The notes under the pieces are model-generated. The model had not been told where the DNA came from, searched no databases, and worked only from the letters and a program-made list of their open reading frames with translations. Shown in pieces: positions 34,139 to 42,091 of a DNA stretch of 43,681 nucleotides; position 1 is the stretch's first letter, and every line of letters begins with the position of its first letter. A program made the position numbers and the translations under genes. Source of the DNA: Phycisphaerae bacterium (GTDB lineage Bacteria > Planctomycetota > Phycisphaerae > UBA1845 > Fen-1342); assembly GCA_028277645.1 (NCBI GenBank), contig JANQFV010000030.1, positions 1-43,681 of the forward strand. Reading direction: 5' to 3'.

Positions 34139-35682
34139 GAAAAATGACGATCATCCTGTTACTCGCGCTGCCGCTCGGCGTCACGATCTGGGCCGCACGC
34201 TTCGAAACGCGCGGCCTGAGTGTCGGCTCGAAGAAGTTCACCGAATCGGTGATTCTCAGCGAACTGCTGGCTCAGCTCGTACAGAACACCGGTCAGCCTT
34301 GCACACACCGCGCCGAATTGGGCGGCACGCAAATCCTCTGGCGCGCCCTGCGCTTGGGCGAGATCGATATCTACCCCGAATACACCGGCACACTCCGAGA
34401 AGAGGTCCTGCGCGAATCCGATGTCGAATCGATCGATGACATTCGCGCCAAACTCTCCGAATTCGGCCTACGCATGAGCGAACCGCTCGGCTTCGAGAAC
34501 AACTACGCGTTCGGCATGAACAAAAAACGCGCCGCCGAGCTCGGCATCCGAAAAATCTCCGATCTCCGCCGCTACCCAGAACTCATCTTCCGCTTCAACA
34601 ACGAGTTTATGGAACGCGGCGACGGCTGGCCGGCGGTCCGCAAGCACTACCAGCTCCCGCAACGAAACGTGCGCGGGATCGATCACGACGTGGCATATCG
34701 CCTGCTTGCGGCCGGCGAGATCGACCTAATGGAGTTGTACACGACTGACGCAGAAATCGCGTACTACGACCTGGCCGTTCTGGAGGACGACCTGGGCCAC
34801 TTCCCGCGCTACGCCGCCGCCATCCTCTATCGCGCCGCGTTGGAACGGACGCACCCCGGCGTAGTGCGCGCAATCCGACAACTGGAGAGACGCATCGACG
34901 CGACGAGCATGATCGCGCTAAACGGCCGCGCCAAGCTTGAGCGCGTGCCCGAACCACAAGTAGCAGCCGACTATCTGAGCGAGAACTTCGACATTCATGT
35001 CACGATCGATATCGAAACGAAGACCGAGAAACTCGTGCGTTTCACGCGCGAGCATCTGCGGCTGGTCGTGAAGTCGCTGATCGCGGCAGTGTTGGTGGCC
35101 GTGCCGCTGGGCGTGCTGGCGGCCAAGACGCGCACGCTGGGCCAGACAATCCTCAGTGCAGTCGGCATAGTTCAGACGATTCCGTCACTGGCGCTGCTGG
35201 TATTGCTCGTGCAGCCGCTCTCATGGTCCGCCGAGCAGTTCTCGGCACTGCGTGCGATTGGCGTGTCCGGTCTAGGCGAATGGCCCGCCATGATCGCGCT
35301 TTTCCTCTACAGCCTGCTGCCGATTGTCCGCAACACCGCCTCCGGTTTGCAGAACATCCCGCCGCAATTACGCGAGTCGGCCCGGGCGCTGGGACTACCG
35401 CGGTTCGCCCGCTGGCGATTGATCGAGCTACCTCTCGCGTCACCGACCATTCTGGCCGGAATAAAGACCGCCACCGTAATCAACATCGGCTTTGCAACAC
35501 TCGGGGCGCTTATTGGTGCCGGCGGTTATGGCGAACCGATTCTCACTGGGATTCGGCTCGACGATTATGGCCTCATTCTTTTGGGCGCAATCCCCGCGGC
35601 AGCGCTAGCGTTGATCGCGCAAGTGTACTTCGAGATCGCCGAGCGCGTAGTCGTGCCGCGCGGATTGTGTATTCGTAGCTGA
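34135..35682 (+). CDS. Fused OpuC-type binding protein and permease (possible EgtU)
   Basis: This 515-residue protein carries a signal/anchor helix (about 5-20). A ProX/OpuBC-like binding domain follows (about 30-305) with VGSKKFTESVILSELLAQ, IDIYPEYTGT and LYTTDAEIAYYDLAVLEDD. A BPD-type permease domain with five or so helices completes it (about 310-505, with PSLALLVLLV, LPIVRNTASGL and ATLGALIGAGGYG). The binding domain therefore precedes the permease, the reverse of the permease-first order I recall for the streptococcal EgtU. It is coupled to the ATPase by ATGA overlap and lies 107 bases before egtB. The family imports quaternary ammonium solutes; the neighbours suggest ergothioneine. 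Choline or glycine betaine is the main alternative. Confidence 0.87.
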   Translation: MRKMTIILLLALPLGVTIWAARFETRGLSVGSKKFTESVILSELLAQLVQNTGQPCTHRAELGGTQILWRALRLGEIDIYPEYTGTLREEVLRESDVESIDDIRAKLSEFGLRMSEPLGFENNYAFGMNKKRAAELGIRKISDLRRYPELIFRFNNEFMERGDGWPAVRKHYQLPQRNVRGIDHDVAYRLLAAGEIDLMELYTTDAEIAYYDLAVLEDDLGHFPRYAAAILYRAALERTHPGVVRAIRQLERRIDATSMIALNGRAKLERVPEPQVAADYLSENFDIHVTIDIETKTEKLVRFTREHLRLVVKSLIAAVLVAVPLGVLAAKTRTLGQTILSAVGIVQTIPSLALLVLLVQPLSWSAEQFSALRAIGVSGLGEWPAMIALFLYSLLPIVRNTASGLQNIPPQLRESARALGLPRFARWRLIELPLASPTILAGIKTATVINIGFATLGALIGAGGYGEPILTGIRLDDYGLILLGAIPAAALALIAQVYFEIAERVVVPRGLCIRS

Positions 35683-35789
35683 CGTGTGCCTGCCGCAACA
35701 TCCGCGGCAACGGGTGGAAATCAGCGCTGGGGCCGTTAGCATTCGAAATAGGCCAATTCGAAACAGCCGCCACGCTGACGTACAGCGAG

Positions 35790-37091
35790 ATGCCCATGCC
35801 TTCTTCTTCCGCGAGCAGGCCCCCGGAAACACGTGCCGTTCCCGCTCCAAAACTCGCCGAGCGCTATCGCGGTATTCGCAGCTTCTCGGAGCGTCTGTGC
35901 GCGCCGCTGGAAACCGAGGACTTCGTCGTGCAGTCGATGCCCGACGTCAGCCCGACTCGCTGGCACCTTGCGCACACGACTTGGTTCTTCGAGACGTTCG
36001 TGTTATCCCCGGCGAAGGAATCGTACAGCCCGTTTCATCCTGACTTTTCGTACCTGTTCAATTCTTACTACGAGCAGGTGGGTGCCCAGTTTCCACGACC
36101 CCGGCGCGGACTTCTGACGCGGCCGACCGTGCGTGAAGTGATGGCATACCGCGCCCACGTCGACGAGCAAATGTCCCGCGTTCTCGATGACCCCGATCGT
36201 ACATCTAGGTTCCACACCGTCATCGACACCGGTCTGCATCACGAACAGCAACATCAGGAGTTGATGCTCACGGACATCAAGCACGTTTTCTCGTGCAACC
36301 CGCTCGGTCCGCAATATTGCCCGCCGCCTGCCTCAACGGATCAGGAGACGACGACCATGGGCTGGCGGGCCTTCGACGAAGGACTACGTGAAATCGGACA
36401 CGCGGGCACGTCGTTCTGCTACGACAACGAACGTCCGCAGCACCGCGTGTTCGTGCCTGCGTTTGAGATCGCTACGCGCCTGGTCACCAATGGCGAGTTC
36501 GCCGAGTTCATTGCGGACGACGGATACGCGCGACCGGAACTGTGGCTATCGGACGGCTGGCACACGGTGCAGCGCGAATCCTGGGAGAGCCCGCTTTACT
36601 GGGAGCGCCGCGCTGACGGCTGGTGGCACCACACACTCTTCGGCCGCTGCCCAATAGCTGCCGCGGAGCCGGTTTGCCATCTCAGCTACTTCGAAGCAGA
36701 CGCGTATGCGCGTTGGGTGGGCGCCCGACTGCCCACCGAAGCGGAATGGGAAACCGCGACCAACGCCGCCGAATCGCTGGAGTCCGCCAATTGCGTAGAT
36801 GACGGCCGCTTCCATCCGCGCGCGGCCGTAGTCGCGCAGCCCGACGCCATCACACAGATGTACGGCGACGTCTGGGAGTGGACCGCCAGCCCCTACACGC
36901 CCTACCCCGGTTTCGAGCCGCTGGCGGGCGCCCTGGGCGAGTACAATGGCAAATTTATGTGTAATCAGCACGTGCTGCGCGGCGGGTCCTGCGCGACGTC
37001 CCGCACGCACATTCGAGCGAGCTATCGCAACTTCTTCCCTCCCGCGGCGCGCTGGCAGTTCAGCGGTCTGCGACTCGCGAGGCAGCCATGA
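35790..37091 (+). CDS. egtB: Ergothioneine biosynthesis sulfoxide synthase EgtB
   Basis: This 433-residue iron enzyme joins a cysteine-type sulfur donor to the hercynine imidazole using O2. The N-terminal DinB-like domain gives H62 (in WHLAHTTWFFETF) and H151/H155 (in HHEQQHQEL), which reproduce the three-histidine iron site. A C-terminal formylglycine-generating-enzyme-like domain (about 195-430) follows, with RLPTEAEWE, DVWEWTASPY and LRGGSC. The start is ATG 35790 (MPMPSS) or 35796. Its stop overlaps the egtD ATG by four bases. No egtC or egtE is in the window, so this may be a cysteine-using EgtB or the lyase may lie elsewhere. An OpuC-type transporter precedes it on the same strand. Confidence 0.93.
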   Translation: MPMPSSSASRPPETRAVPAPKLAERYRGIRSFSERLCAPLETEDFVVQSMPDVSPTRWHLAHTTWFFETFVLSPAKESYSPFHPDFSYLFNSYYEQVGAQFPRPRRGLLTRPTVREVMAYRAHVDEQMSRVLDDPDRTSRFHTVIDTGLHHEQQHQELMLTDIKHVFSCNPLGPQYCPPPASTDQETTTMGWRAFDEGLREIGHAGTSFCYDNERPQHRVFVPAFEIATRLVTNGEFAEFIADDGYARPELWLSDGWHTVQRESWESPLYWERRADGWWHHTLFGRCPIAAAEPVCHLSYFEADAYARWVGARLPTEAEWETATNAAESLESANCVDDGRFHPRAAVVAQPDAITQMYGDVWEWTASPYTPYPGFEPLAGALGEYNGKFMCNQHVLRGGSCATSRTHIRASYRNFFPPAARWQFSGLRLARQP

Positions 37092-38086
37092 GTCCAGTCA
37101 CATCTTCCCAGCGCAAGCCGCGCGAGCTCAACGCAGTTAGCCACAGCAAGTTCCGCGACGACGTTTTGCGGGGCCTCGCAAAATCGCCGAAGGAGCTCCC
37201 GAGCCAGTACCTCTACGATGATCGCGGTTCGCAGCTCTTCGACCAAATCTGTGAACAACCGGAGTACTACCTGACGCGCACCGAGTTCAAGATAATGCGG
37301 ACGCACATCGCCGACATCGCGTCTGCGATCGGCCCGAATGTTGCGATGATCGAGCCGGGCTGCGGCAGTGGCCAGAAAACCCGGTTGTTATTGCACCACC
37401 TCAGGCAGCCATACGCCTATGCCCCCATCGAGATTTCACGTACGCACCTTCTGAAGTTCGTCCAGCGGTTACACAGCGCTTCACCGAACCTGGTCGTACA
37501 CCCAGTATGTGCGGACTTCAATGAGCTGAGCGAATTGCCGGAACCGCTGCGGGCGGCGCCGAAACGAGTCGTCTACTTTCCCGGCTCGACGATAGGAAAT
37601 ATGACGCCGCCGGAAGCGCGTGCGCTGCTCGCACGAATGGCGAGCTGGTGTGAACCGAGGGATCAGATTCTCGTCGGCGTTGACGCCCCCAAGAACCATG
37701 ACGTGCTCCTGGCCGCGTACGATGACGCGGCCGGCGTGTCGGCGGAGTTCGCGCTGAACTACCTCGTGCGTCTCAATCACGAGCTGGACGCCACGTTCGA
37801 TCTTGGGCGGTTCCGGTACGAGGCGGTGTACAACGAAACGCAGTCACGCATCGAGATGTACGTGACCAGTCAGGTCGCACAGACCGTCGACGTCGCCGGC
37901 CGGCCGTTTTGTCTGTCGGAGAACGAGCGCCTGCGAACGGAATGGTCATACAAGTACGACCGTGAGCAGTTCCGGAAACTAACGGCCTCGGCCGGGCTGC
38001 GGGAAGCGTGCTGCTGGCAGGATCCGCGGGGGTGGTTCCGGCTGCACCTACTGGCCGTATCGGGCGGGCCAGAACGCGTCCCATAA
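37088..38086 (+). CDS. egtD: L-histidine N(alpha)-methyltransferase EgtD
   Basis: This 332-residue SAM-dependent enzyme trimethylates histidine to hercynine, the EgtB substrate. Family marks are LPSQYLYDDRGSQLFDQICEQ, the SAM-binding MIEPGCGSGQKT, YFPGSTIGNMTP and LLAAYDDAAGVSAEFALN, the last of these near-identical in layout to mycobacterial EgtD. A C-terminal YKYDREQFRKL ends the substrate domain. The ATG overlaps the egtB stop (ATGA), so the two enzymes are translated together. No other ergothioneine gene follows; a hairpin at 38125-38143 may end the transcript. The cytoplasmic location is expected because no signal peptide is present. Confidence 0.94.
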   Translation: MSPVTSSQRKPRELNAVSHSKFRDDVLRGLAKSPKELPSQYLYDDRGSQLFDQICEQPEYYLTRTEFKIMRTHIADIASAIGPNVAMIEPGCGSGQKTRLLLHHLRQPYAYAPIEISRTHLLKFVQRLHSASPNLVVHPVCADFNELSELPEPLRAAPKRVVYFPGSTIGNMTPPEARALLARMASWCEPRDQILVGVDAPKNHDVLLAAYDDAAGVSAEFALNYLVRLNHELDATFDLGRFRYEAVYNETQSRIEMYVTSQVAQTVDVAGRPFCLSENERLRTEWSYKYDREQFRKLTASAGLREACCWQDPRGWFRLHLLAVSGGPERVP

Positions 38087-38124
38087 ATAACGCCTTCCTC
38101 TCCAAGAAGCGCCCATGATAGCAG

Positions 38125-38143
38125 GAACCGGTTTCGCCGGTTC
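38125..38143 (+). terminator. Hairpin after egtD, weak terminator candidate
   Basis: GAACCGG-TTTCG-CCGGTTC is a perfect 7-bp stem with a 5-base loop, 38 bases after the egtD stop. There is no T-run, so it may be a processing or RNA-stability element instead of a terminator. Confidence 0.35.
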
Positions 38144-38253
38144 AGTTGCTGGATCGCTGCGCGTCGGACTCTCGTGGCCCGGAAAATGCATAACCGCCTA
38201 CTGGAAAGAGGGTTGCGGATTTCGACCTCGTTATGCGCCCAGCGAATAAAGGC

Positions 38254-38283
38254 TTGACATGCCCGGCACGGCGTGAGTAGAGT
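38254..38283 (+). promoter_or_regulatory. Promoter upstream of the PEP-CTERM gene
   Basis: TTGACA (38254-38259) is a perfect -35 hexamer, and TAGAGT (38278-38283) matches four of six -10 positions after an 18-base spacer. Transcription from about 38290 would give an untranslated leader of about 320 bases before the ATG at 38610. The whole gap 38087-38609 holds no gene I can support. Confidence 0.6.
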
Positions 38284-38553
38284 AACATCAGAAGGAGTCT
38301 GTGCGGAGGAGCAATGGAGCGCACCTCGGTCGCGTTGACCAATTGCTTCCATTAGTGCAGCACCATCGGATGGAACGCTGCACGATGCGTCGCTTCGCTC
38401 TGTCGCACGGGTCCGAGAGTTTAGAACCGGTACTTTAAGATGCAGGAGTGGGTTTAGGTTTTGGTGTTTCGGGTGCATCCCGTTGGCAATCACGCGTGAA
38501 CAACCCACGTTCACCGTGTACGAAACCGGAGAATCGTGCACTAATTGCCACGC

Positions 38554-38586
38554 GGAAAACCACCACTTTTCAGTTGAGAGTTTTCC
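38554..38586 (+). promoter_or_regulatory. Leader hairpin before the PEP-CTERM ribosome-binding site
   Basis: GGAAAAC (38554-38560) and GTTTTCC (38580-38586) pair as a 7-bp stem with a 19-base loop. It ends 11 bases before the GGAGGAG ribosome-binding site (38598-38604). It could affect mRNA stability or translation. No known riboswitch motif is recognised. Confidence 0.35.
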
Positions 38587-38609
38587 AAGAAAGTTCTGGA
38601 GGAGAAGTA

Positions 38610-39332
38610 ATGAAGAAACTGGTTGCCTTTATGGCCGTGGCGGCGCTCGCCACGACTGCGTTTGCCGGCATCAGTAATCCTGTCCCGGCTGGCACGCACA
38701 TCAATACGGCCACGCTCGACCTTGGCACCGGCCATGTCTCGCGCGGCACGACCATCTATGCCGACCTGGTCACCAGCGGCTACTACCTGAATGCCGGTAC
38801 GTCCGCCGCCTATCCGCTGCCGGTCGGCGATGACATCCACGCCATCAGCGGCGGGACGATCACGCAGTTCACGTTTGGCTACTTCAATCCGGCCACCACG
38901 GGTACGTTCGGCATCGTCGCCTCGTTCTTCGCGGGCGACCCGAACGACACCTCGCCGCCGCCGATCCCGACCGGCTTCGCCGGCCCGACCTCGGCGATCG
39001 CCTGGTACACCCTGACGGGTCTGCCCGTCGGCGCCTGGTTCTACACCATCACCGGCGTCAATGTGCCGGTCGGCCCCGACTTTTTCTTTGAGATGGACTT
39101 CAGCGGCGCTTACTTCCAGGCCGGCACCGGCGCTGTGGCCGCTGGCCCGCTGCTCACGCTGAATCCTGGCGGCACCGTCGGCTACAGCCACAATGTGTTC
39201 ACGCAGACCGGCTCGCTGTGGGGCCTGGGCGGCCCGTGGGCCGACTTTGTGCTGTCGTTCGACATCATCCCCGAGCCGGCGACCATCGGTCTGCTGGCCC
39301 TCGCGGGTCTGGTCGTCCTGCGTCGTCGCTAA
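38610..39332 (+). CDS. PEP-CTERM sorting-domain surface protein
   Basis: This 240-residue exported protein has a signal peptide (MKKLVAFMAVAALATTAFA), a beta-rich, Gly/Thr/Pro-rich body of unknown function, and a C-terminal sorting tripartite signal PEPATIGLLALAGLVVLRRR (PEP motif, transmembrane helix, Arg cluster). Proteins of this class are processed by exosortase and released to the exopolysaccharide-rich surface. The ATG at 38610 follows a near-perfect GGAGGAG five bases upstream. A strong intrinsic terminator ends the unit, so it is monocistronic with its own promoter. The body does not resemble an enzyme I recognise. No exosortase is in the window. Confidence 0.9.
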   Translation: MKKLVAFMAVAALATTAFAGISNPVPAGTHINTATLDLGTGHVSRGTTIYADLVTSGYYLNAGTSAAYPLPVGDDIHAISGGTITQFTFGYFNPATTGTFGIVASFFAGDPNDTSPPPIPTGFAGPTSAIAWYTLTGLPVGAWFYTITGVNVPVGPDFFFEMDFSGAYFQAGTGAVAAGPLLTLNPGGTVGYSHNVFTQTGSLWGLGGPWADFVLSFDIIPEPATIGLLALAGLVVLRRR

Positions 39333-39377
39333 GCCGCGTCACGCACAAGACCACGATCAGCTAATGTGCTGATTCCA

Positions 39378-39410
39378 CCCCGCCTCTTTTGTGAGGCGGG
39401 GTTCTTTTTT
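39378..39410 (+). terminator. Intrinsic terminator of the PEP-CTERM gene
   Basis: CCCCGCCTC (39378-39386) and GAGGCGGGG (39393-39401) form a perfect 9-bp GC-rich stem with a 6-base loop, followed by TTCTTTTTT. This is a classic rho-independent terminator 45 bases after the stop codon. Confidence 0.93.
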
Positions 39411-39591
39411 GCGCCCGTTTAACTTGTAACGGCGACACTGCTTACCCGCCGTCTGCAAGGTGCCGATTCAGTCAAGCGCCCGGGGGTAGAATCGTCGATA
39501 ACAACAGCAACAACCGCACGTTGCCGCCCGATGGTAACGAATTTAGAATGCGGTCTGCGCCGCTTGTCACCCGATTCTGCGAGTAACCGTT

Positions 39592-42021
39592 ATGACGGAT
39601 GTTCCCCCGACCGCTCCCAAACGACAGTCGCCCAAACGTCGCGCCTGGTGGCAGTGGACGCTGGGATTGGCGCTGCTGGGAGTAGCCGCCCTTTCGGCGG
39701 CGTTGCGGATTCTCTCCGGCCTCGCGCCGGCGCAGCAGGGAGCAGTCGGCCCCGTACCGCTGGTGCTGCCGCCAGAGATGCGGCCGGCAGAGACCGTGCC
39801 GGCAGCGCCGGGGGAGTACGGTGGAAGCAATCTGCTTCTCGTGACTTACGATACTACCCGCGCGGACCGGCTCGGCTGCTACGGGCTGGACGAGATCGAG
39901 ACGCCGCACACGGACGCTCTGGCCCGCCGCGGTGTGCTGTTCACGCGCGCGTTCTCGCCGGCGCCGGTCACGCTGCCCTCGCACGCGTCGATGCTCACCG
40001 GACTCTACCCGTTCAATCACGGTGCGCGCGTCAATGCTTTCTCACGCCTGGCTGATGATCAAACGACTCTGACCGAATGCCTGTCAACGGCGGGCTATCA
40101 GACCGCGGCGTTCGTTTCGGCCTATGTAATCAGCCGGCAGTTCGGCCTGGCACAGGGGTTTGACACGTTCGATTACGATGGAGATCCCGCCGCCGAATTC
40201 TGGGGTAGCGTGGCTGAGCGGCGCGGCGACCGGACGTGTGACCTGGCGCTGCGCTGGCTTACCGATCGCGACGAGCGCCCCTTCTTCCTCTGGGTACACT
40301 TCTTCGACCCACACTGGACGTACGATCCACCCGAGCCATACAAATCGCAGTACCGCAAGGATCCGTACTATGGCGAGATCGCGTTTATGGACGCCCAGTT
40401 TGGACGTCTGCTCGATGCGCTCGACACCGAAGGCCTCGCCGATCAGACCCTGGTGATCGTCGCCGGCGATCACGGCGAAGGGCTTTACCAGCATGACGAA
40501 AGCACGCACGGCTGCCTGCTCTATGACAGCGTGCTGCACGTGCCGCTGCTGATGGCCTGCGGCGACAAGCTCGGTGGCGGCGTTCACATCGACCAGCCGG
40601 TTAGCCTGGTCGACATCATGCCGACCACGCTCACGCTGCTCGGGGTCGACTGCCCCACCGATCTGGACGGGATCGACCTGACACGTGCGATTCCGGCGGC
40701 GCGGCCCCAGTTTCATGAGACGTTTGAGGCGTATGCAGAGTACGGCTGGGCTCCACTGTTCGCTGTGCGACAGGGTGGGCTGAAGTACATTTATGGCCCG
40801 ATCCCGGAATTGTTCGACCTGCGCACGGATCAGTACGAGCAGGCGAACATCGTCAGCGAACGAACCGATGCGGTCGACCAACTCGAAGCGACACTGGCGG
40901 GCATGTACGACGACGATCTGGAAAGCGCCGGCCAGCTTGATACGACGCGGCAATTGTCGTCCGCCGACATCGCTGCGCTCGAATCACTGGGCTATCTGAT
41001 GGGTGGGGCCTCCACCCCGGCCGCTGGCGAGCCGTTGCCGGATCCGAAGACAATGATGCCGTTGTTGCGACGCATCAGCCTGGCATTCAAGCTCGATCGG
41101 GACAATTGGCTGGAGCTCGCGATCACGGAACTGGAAGAGATCCGTGACGAAGCGCCCGATTTCTATCTAGCGCGGCGTGAGCTCGCGACGGCGTACTTTG
41201 AGAACGAGGACTATGAGGCGGCCGCCGTCGAGCTGCACGCCTGCCTTGAGCTTCAGCCCAGCAATATTGTGCCGCTGTACATGCTGGGGAGCCTGCGCCA
41301 GCAGCAGGGACAGATTGACGAGGCGATAACGTCGTTCCGCCAAGTCCTGGAGAAGCACCCCGACCACTTCCCGACACTGCAACAACTCGGCCAGCTCACG
41401 TTGGCGCGCGGTACGCTGGATGAAGCGGTGTTCCTCCTGACGCGGGCAAACACCATCGCACCGCAACACATCGAGACCGCCCTGCTGGCCGCAACGGCCC
41501 TGGCCGCGAAGGACCGCGCCACTGAAGCGGTCGCCGTGCTGCGGGAAGCGCTGCTGGCCCATCCGGACTCGCGTCCCCTCCGCAACCGACTGGCCCGCAT
41601 TCTGCGAGATGCCGGCGACATCGAGGGCGCGATCAGTGTGATCCGGGCGGGAATGCGGCTCGATCCGGACTTCCTGGATTATTCCGCCAACCTCGCGCTG
41701 ATTCTACTCGCCGTGCAGGACGATGATGGTCGCGCCCGCGTAGAGGCGCTGGCAATCATGAAGCGGCTATGCGAACGCACGGAATTCAAGAACCCCGGCT
41801 ACGTCCACGTGCTGGGCAAAGCACTTGCGAGCGTCGGCGAGTTCGATGCCGCATTCAAGTACGCCGAACAGGCGCTGCAAATGGCGCAGGCGAGCAACCA
41901 GACCGCGATGGCGCAGGCGATCCTCGCGGATATAGACCGGTTCCGCGCAGCGCAGACAGAATTCGACAATCTCACTCCACCCACGAGTACTCCGACATCC
42001 TCGCCGTCAAATTATGAATGA
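39592..42021 (+). CDS. Sulfatase-superfamily protein with C-terminal TPR repeats, Thr at nucleophile site
   Basis: This 809-residue membrane-anchored protein has one N-terminal helix (about 18-42) followed by an alkaline-phosphatase-superfamily sulfatase domain (about 78-420). Metal-ligand motifs LVTYDTTRADRLGCYG and VIVAGDHGEGLYQHDE are present, but the nucleophile motif reads PVTLPSHASMLTG. T127 replaces the Cys or Ser of C/S-x-P-x-R, and His replaces the Arg, so formylglycine cannot form. This matches phosphodiesterase/phosphotransferase-like relatives that use Thr. The C-terminal half (about 500-790) is TPR repeats (e.g. YFENEDYEAAAVELHACLEL). The stop overlaps the next gene's longest start by eight bases. 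Its substrate is unknown; a true sulfatase activity is unlikely. Confidence 0.85.
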   Translation: MTDVPPTAPKRQSPKRRAWWQWTLGLALLGVAALSAALRILSGLAPAQQGAVGPVPLVLPPEMRPAETVPAAPGEYGGSNLLLVTYDTTRADRLGCYGLDEIETPHTDALARRGVLFTRAFSPAPVTLPSHASMLTGLYPFNHGARVNAFSRLADDQTTLTECLSTAGYQTAAFVSAYVISRQFGLAQGFDTFDYDGDPAAEFWGSVAERRGDRTCDLALRWLTDRDERPFFLWVHFFDPHWTYDPPEPYKSQYRKDPYYGEIAFMDAQFGRLLDALDTEGLADQTLVIVAGDHGEGLYQHDESTHGCLLYDSVLHVPLLMACGDKLGGGVHIDQPVSLVDIMPTTLTLLGVDCPTDLDGIDLTRAIPAARPQFHETFEAYAEYGWAPLFAVRQGGLKYIYGPIPELFDLRTDQYEQANIVSERTDAVDQLEATLAGMYDDDLESAGQLDTTRQLSSADIAALESLGYLMGGASTPAAGEPLPDPKTMMPLLRRISLAFKLDRDNWLELAITELEEIRDEAPDFYLARRELATAYFENEDYEAAAVELHACLELQPSNIVPLYMLGSLRQQQGQIDEAITSFRQVLEKHPDHFPTLQQLGQLTLARGTLDEAVFLLTRANTIAPQHIETALLAATALAAKDRATEAVAVLREALLAHPDSRPLRNRLARILRDAGDIEGAISVIRAGMRLDPDFLDYSANLALILLAVQDDDGRARVEALAIMKRLCERTEFKNPGYVHVLGKALASVGEFDAAFKYAEQALQMAQASNQTAMAQAILADIDRFRAAQTEFDNLTPPTSTPTSSPSNYE

Positions 42022-42091
42022 AAACCGACGATTACCGATCTCGCGAATGACGCCGGAAGCTGACCAGGCCTACTGCGGCCGCGCACCGGTG

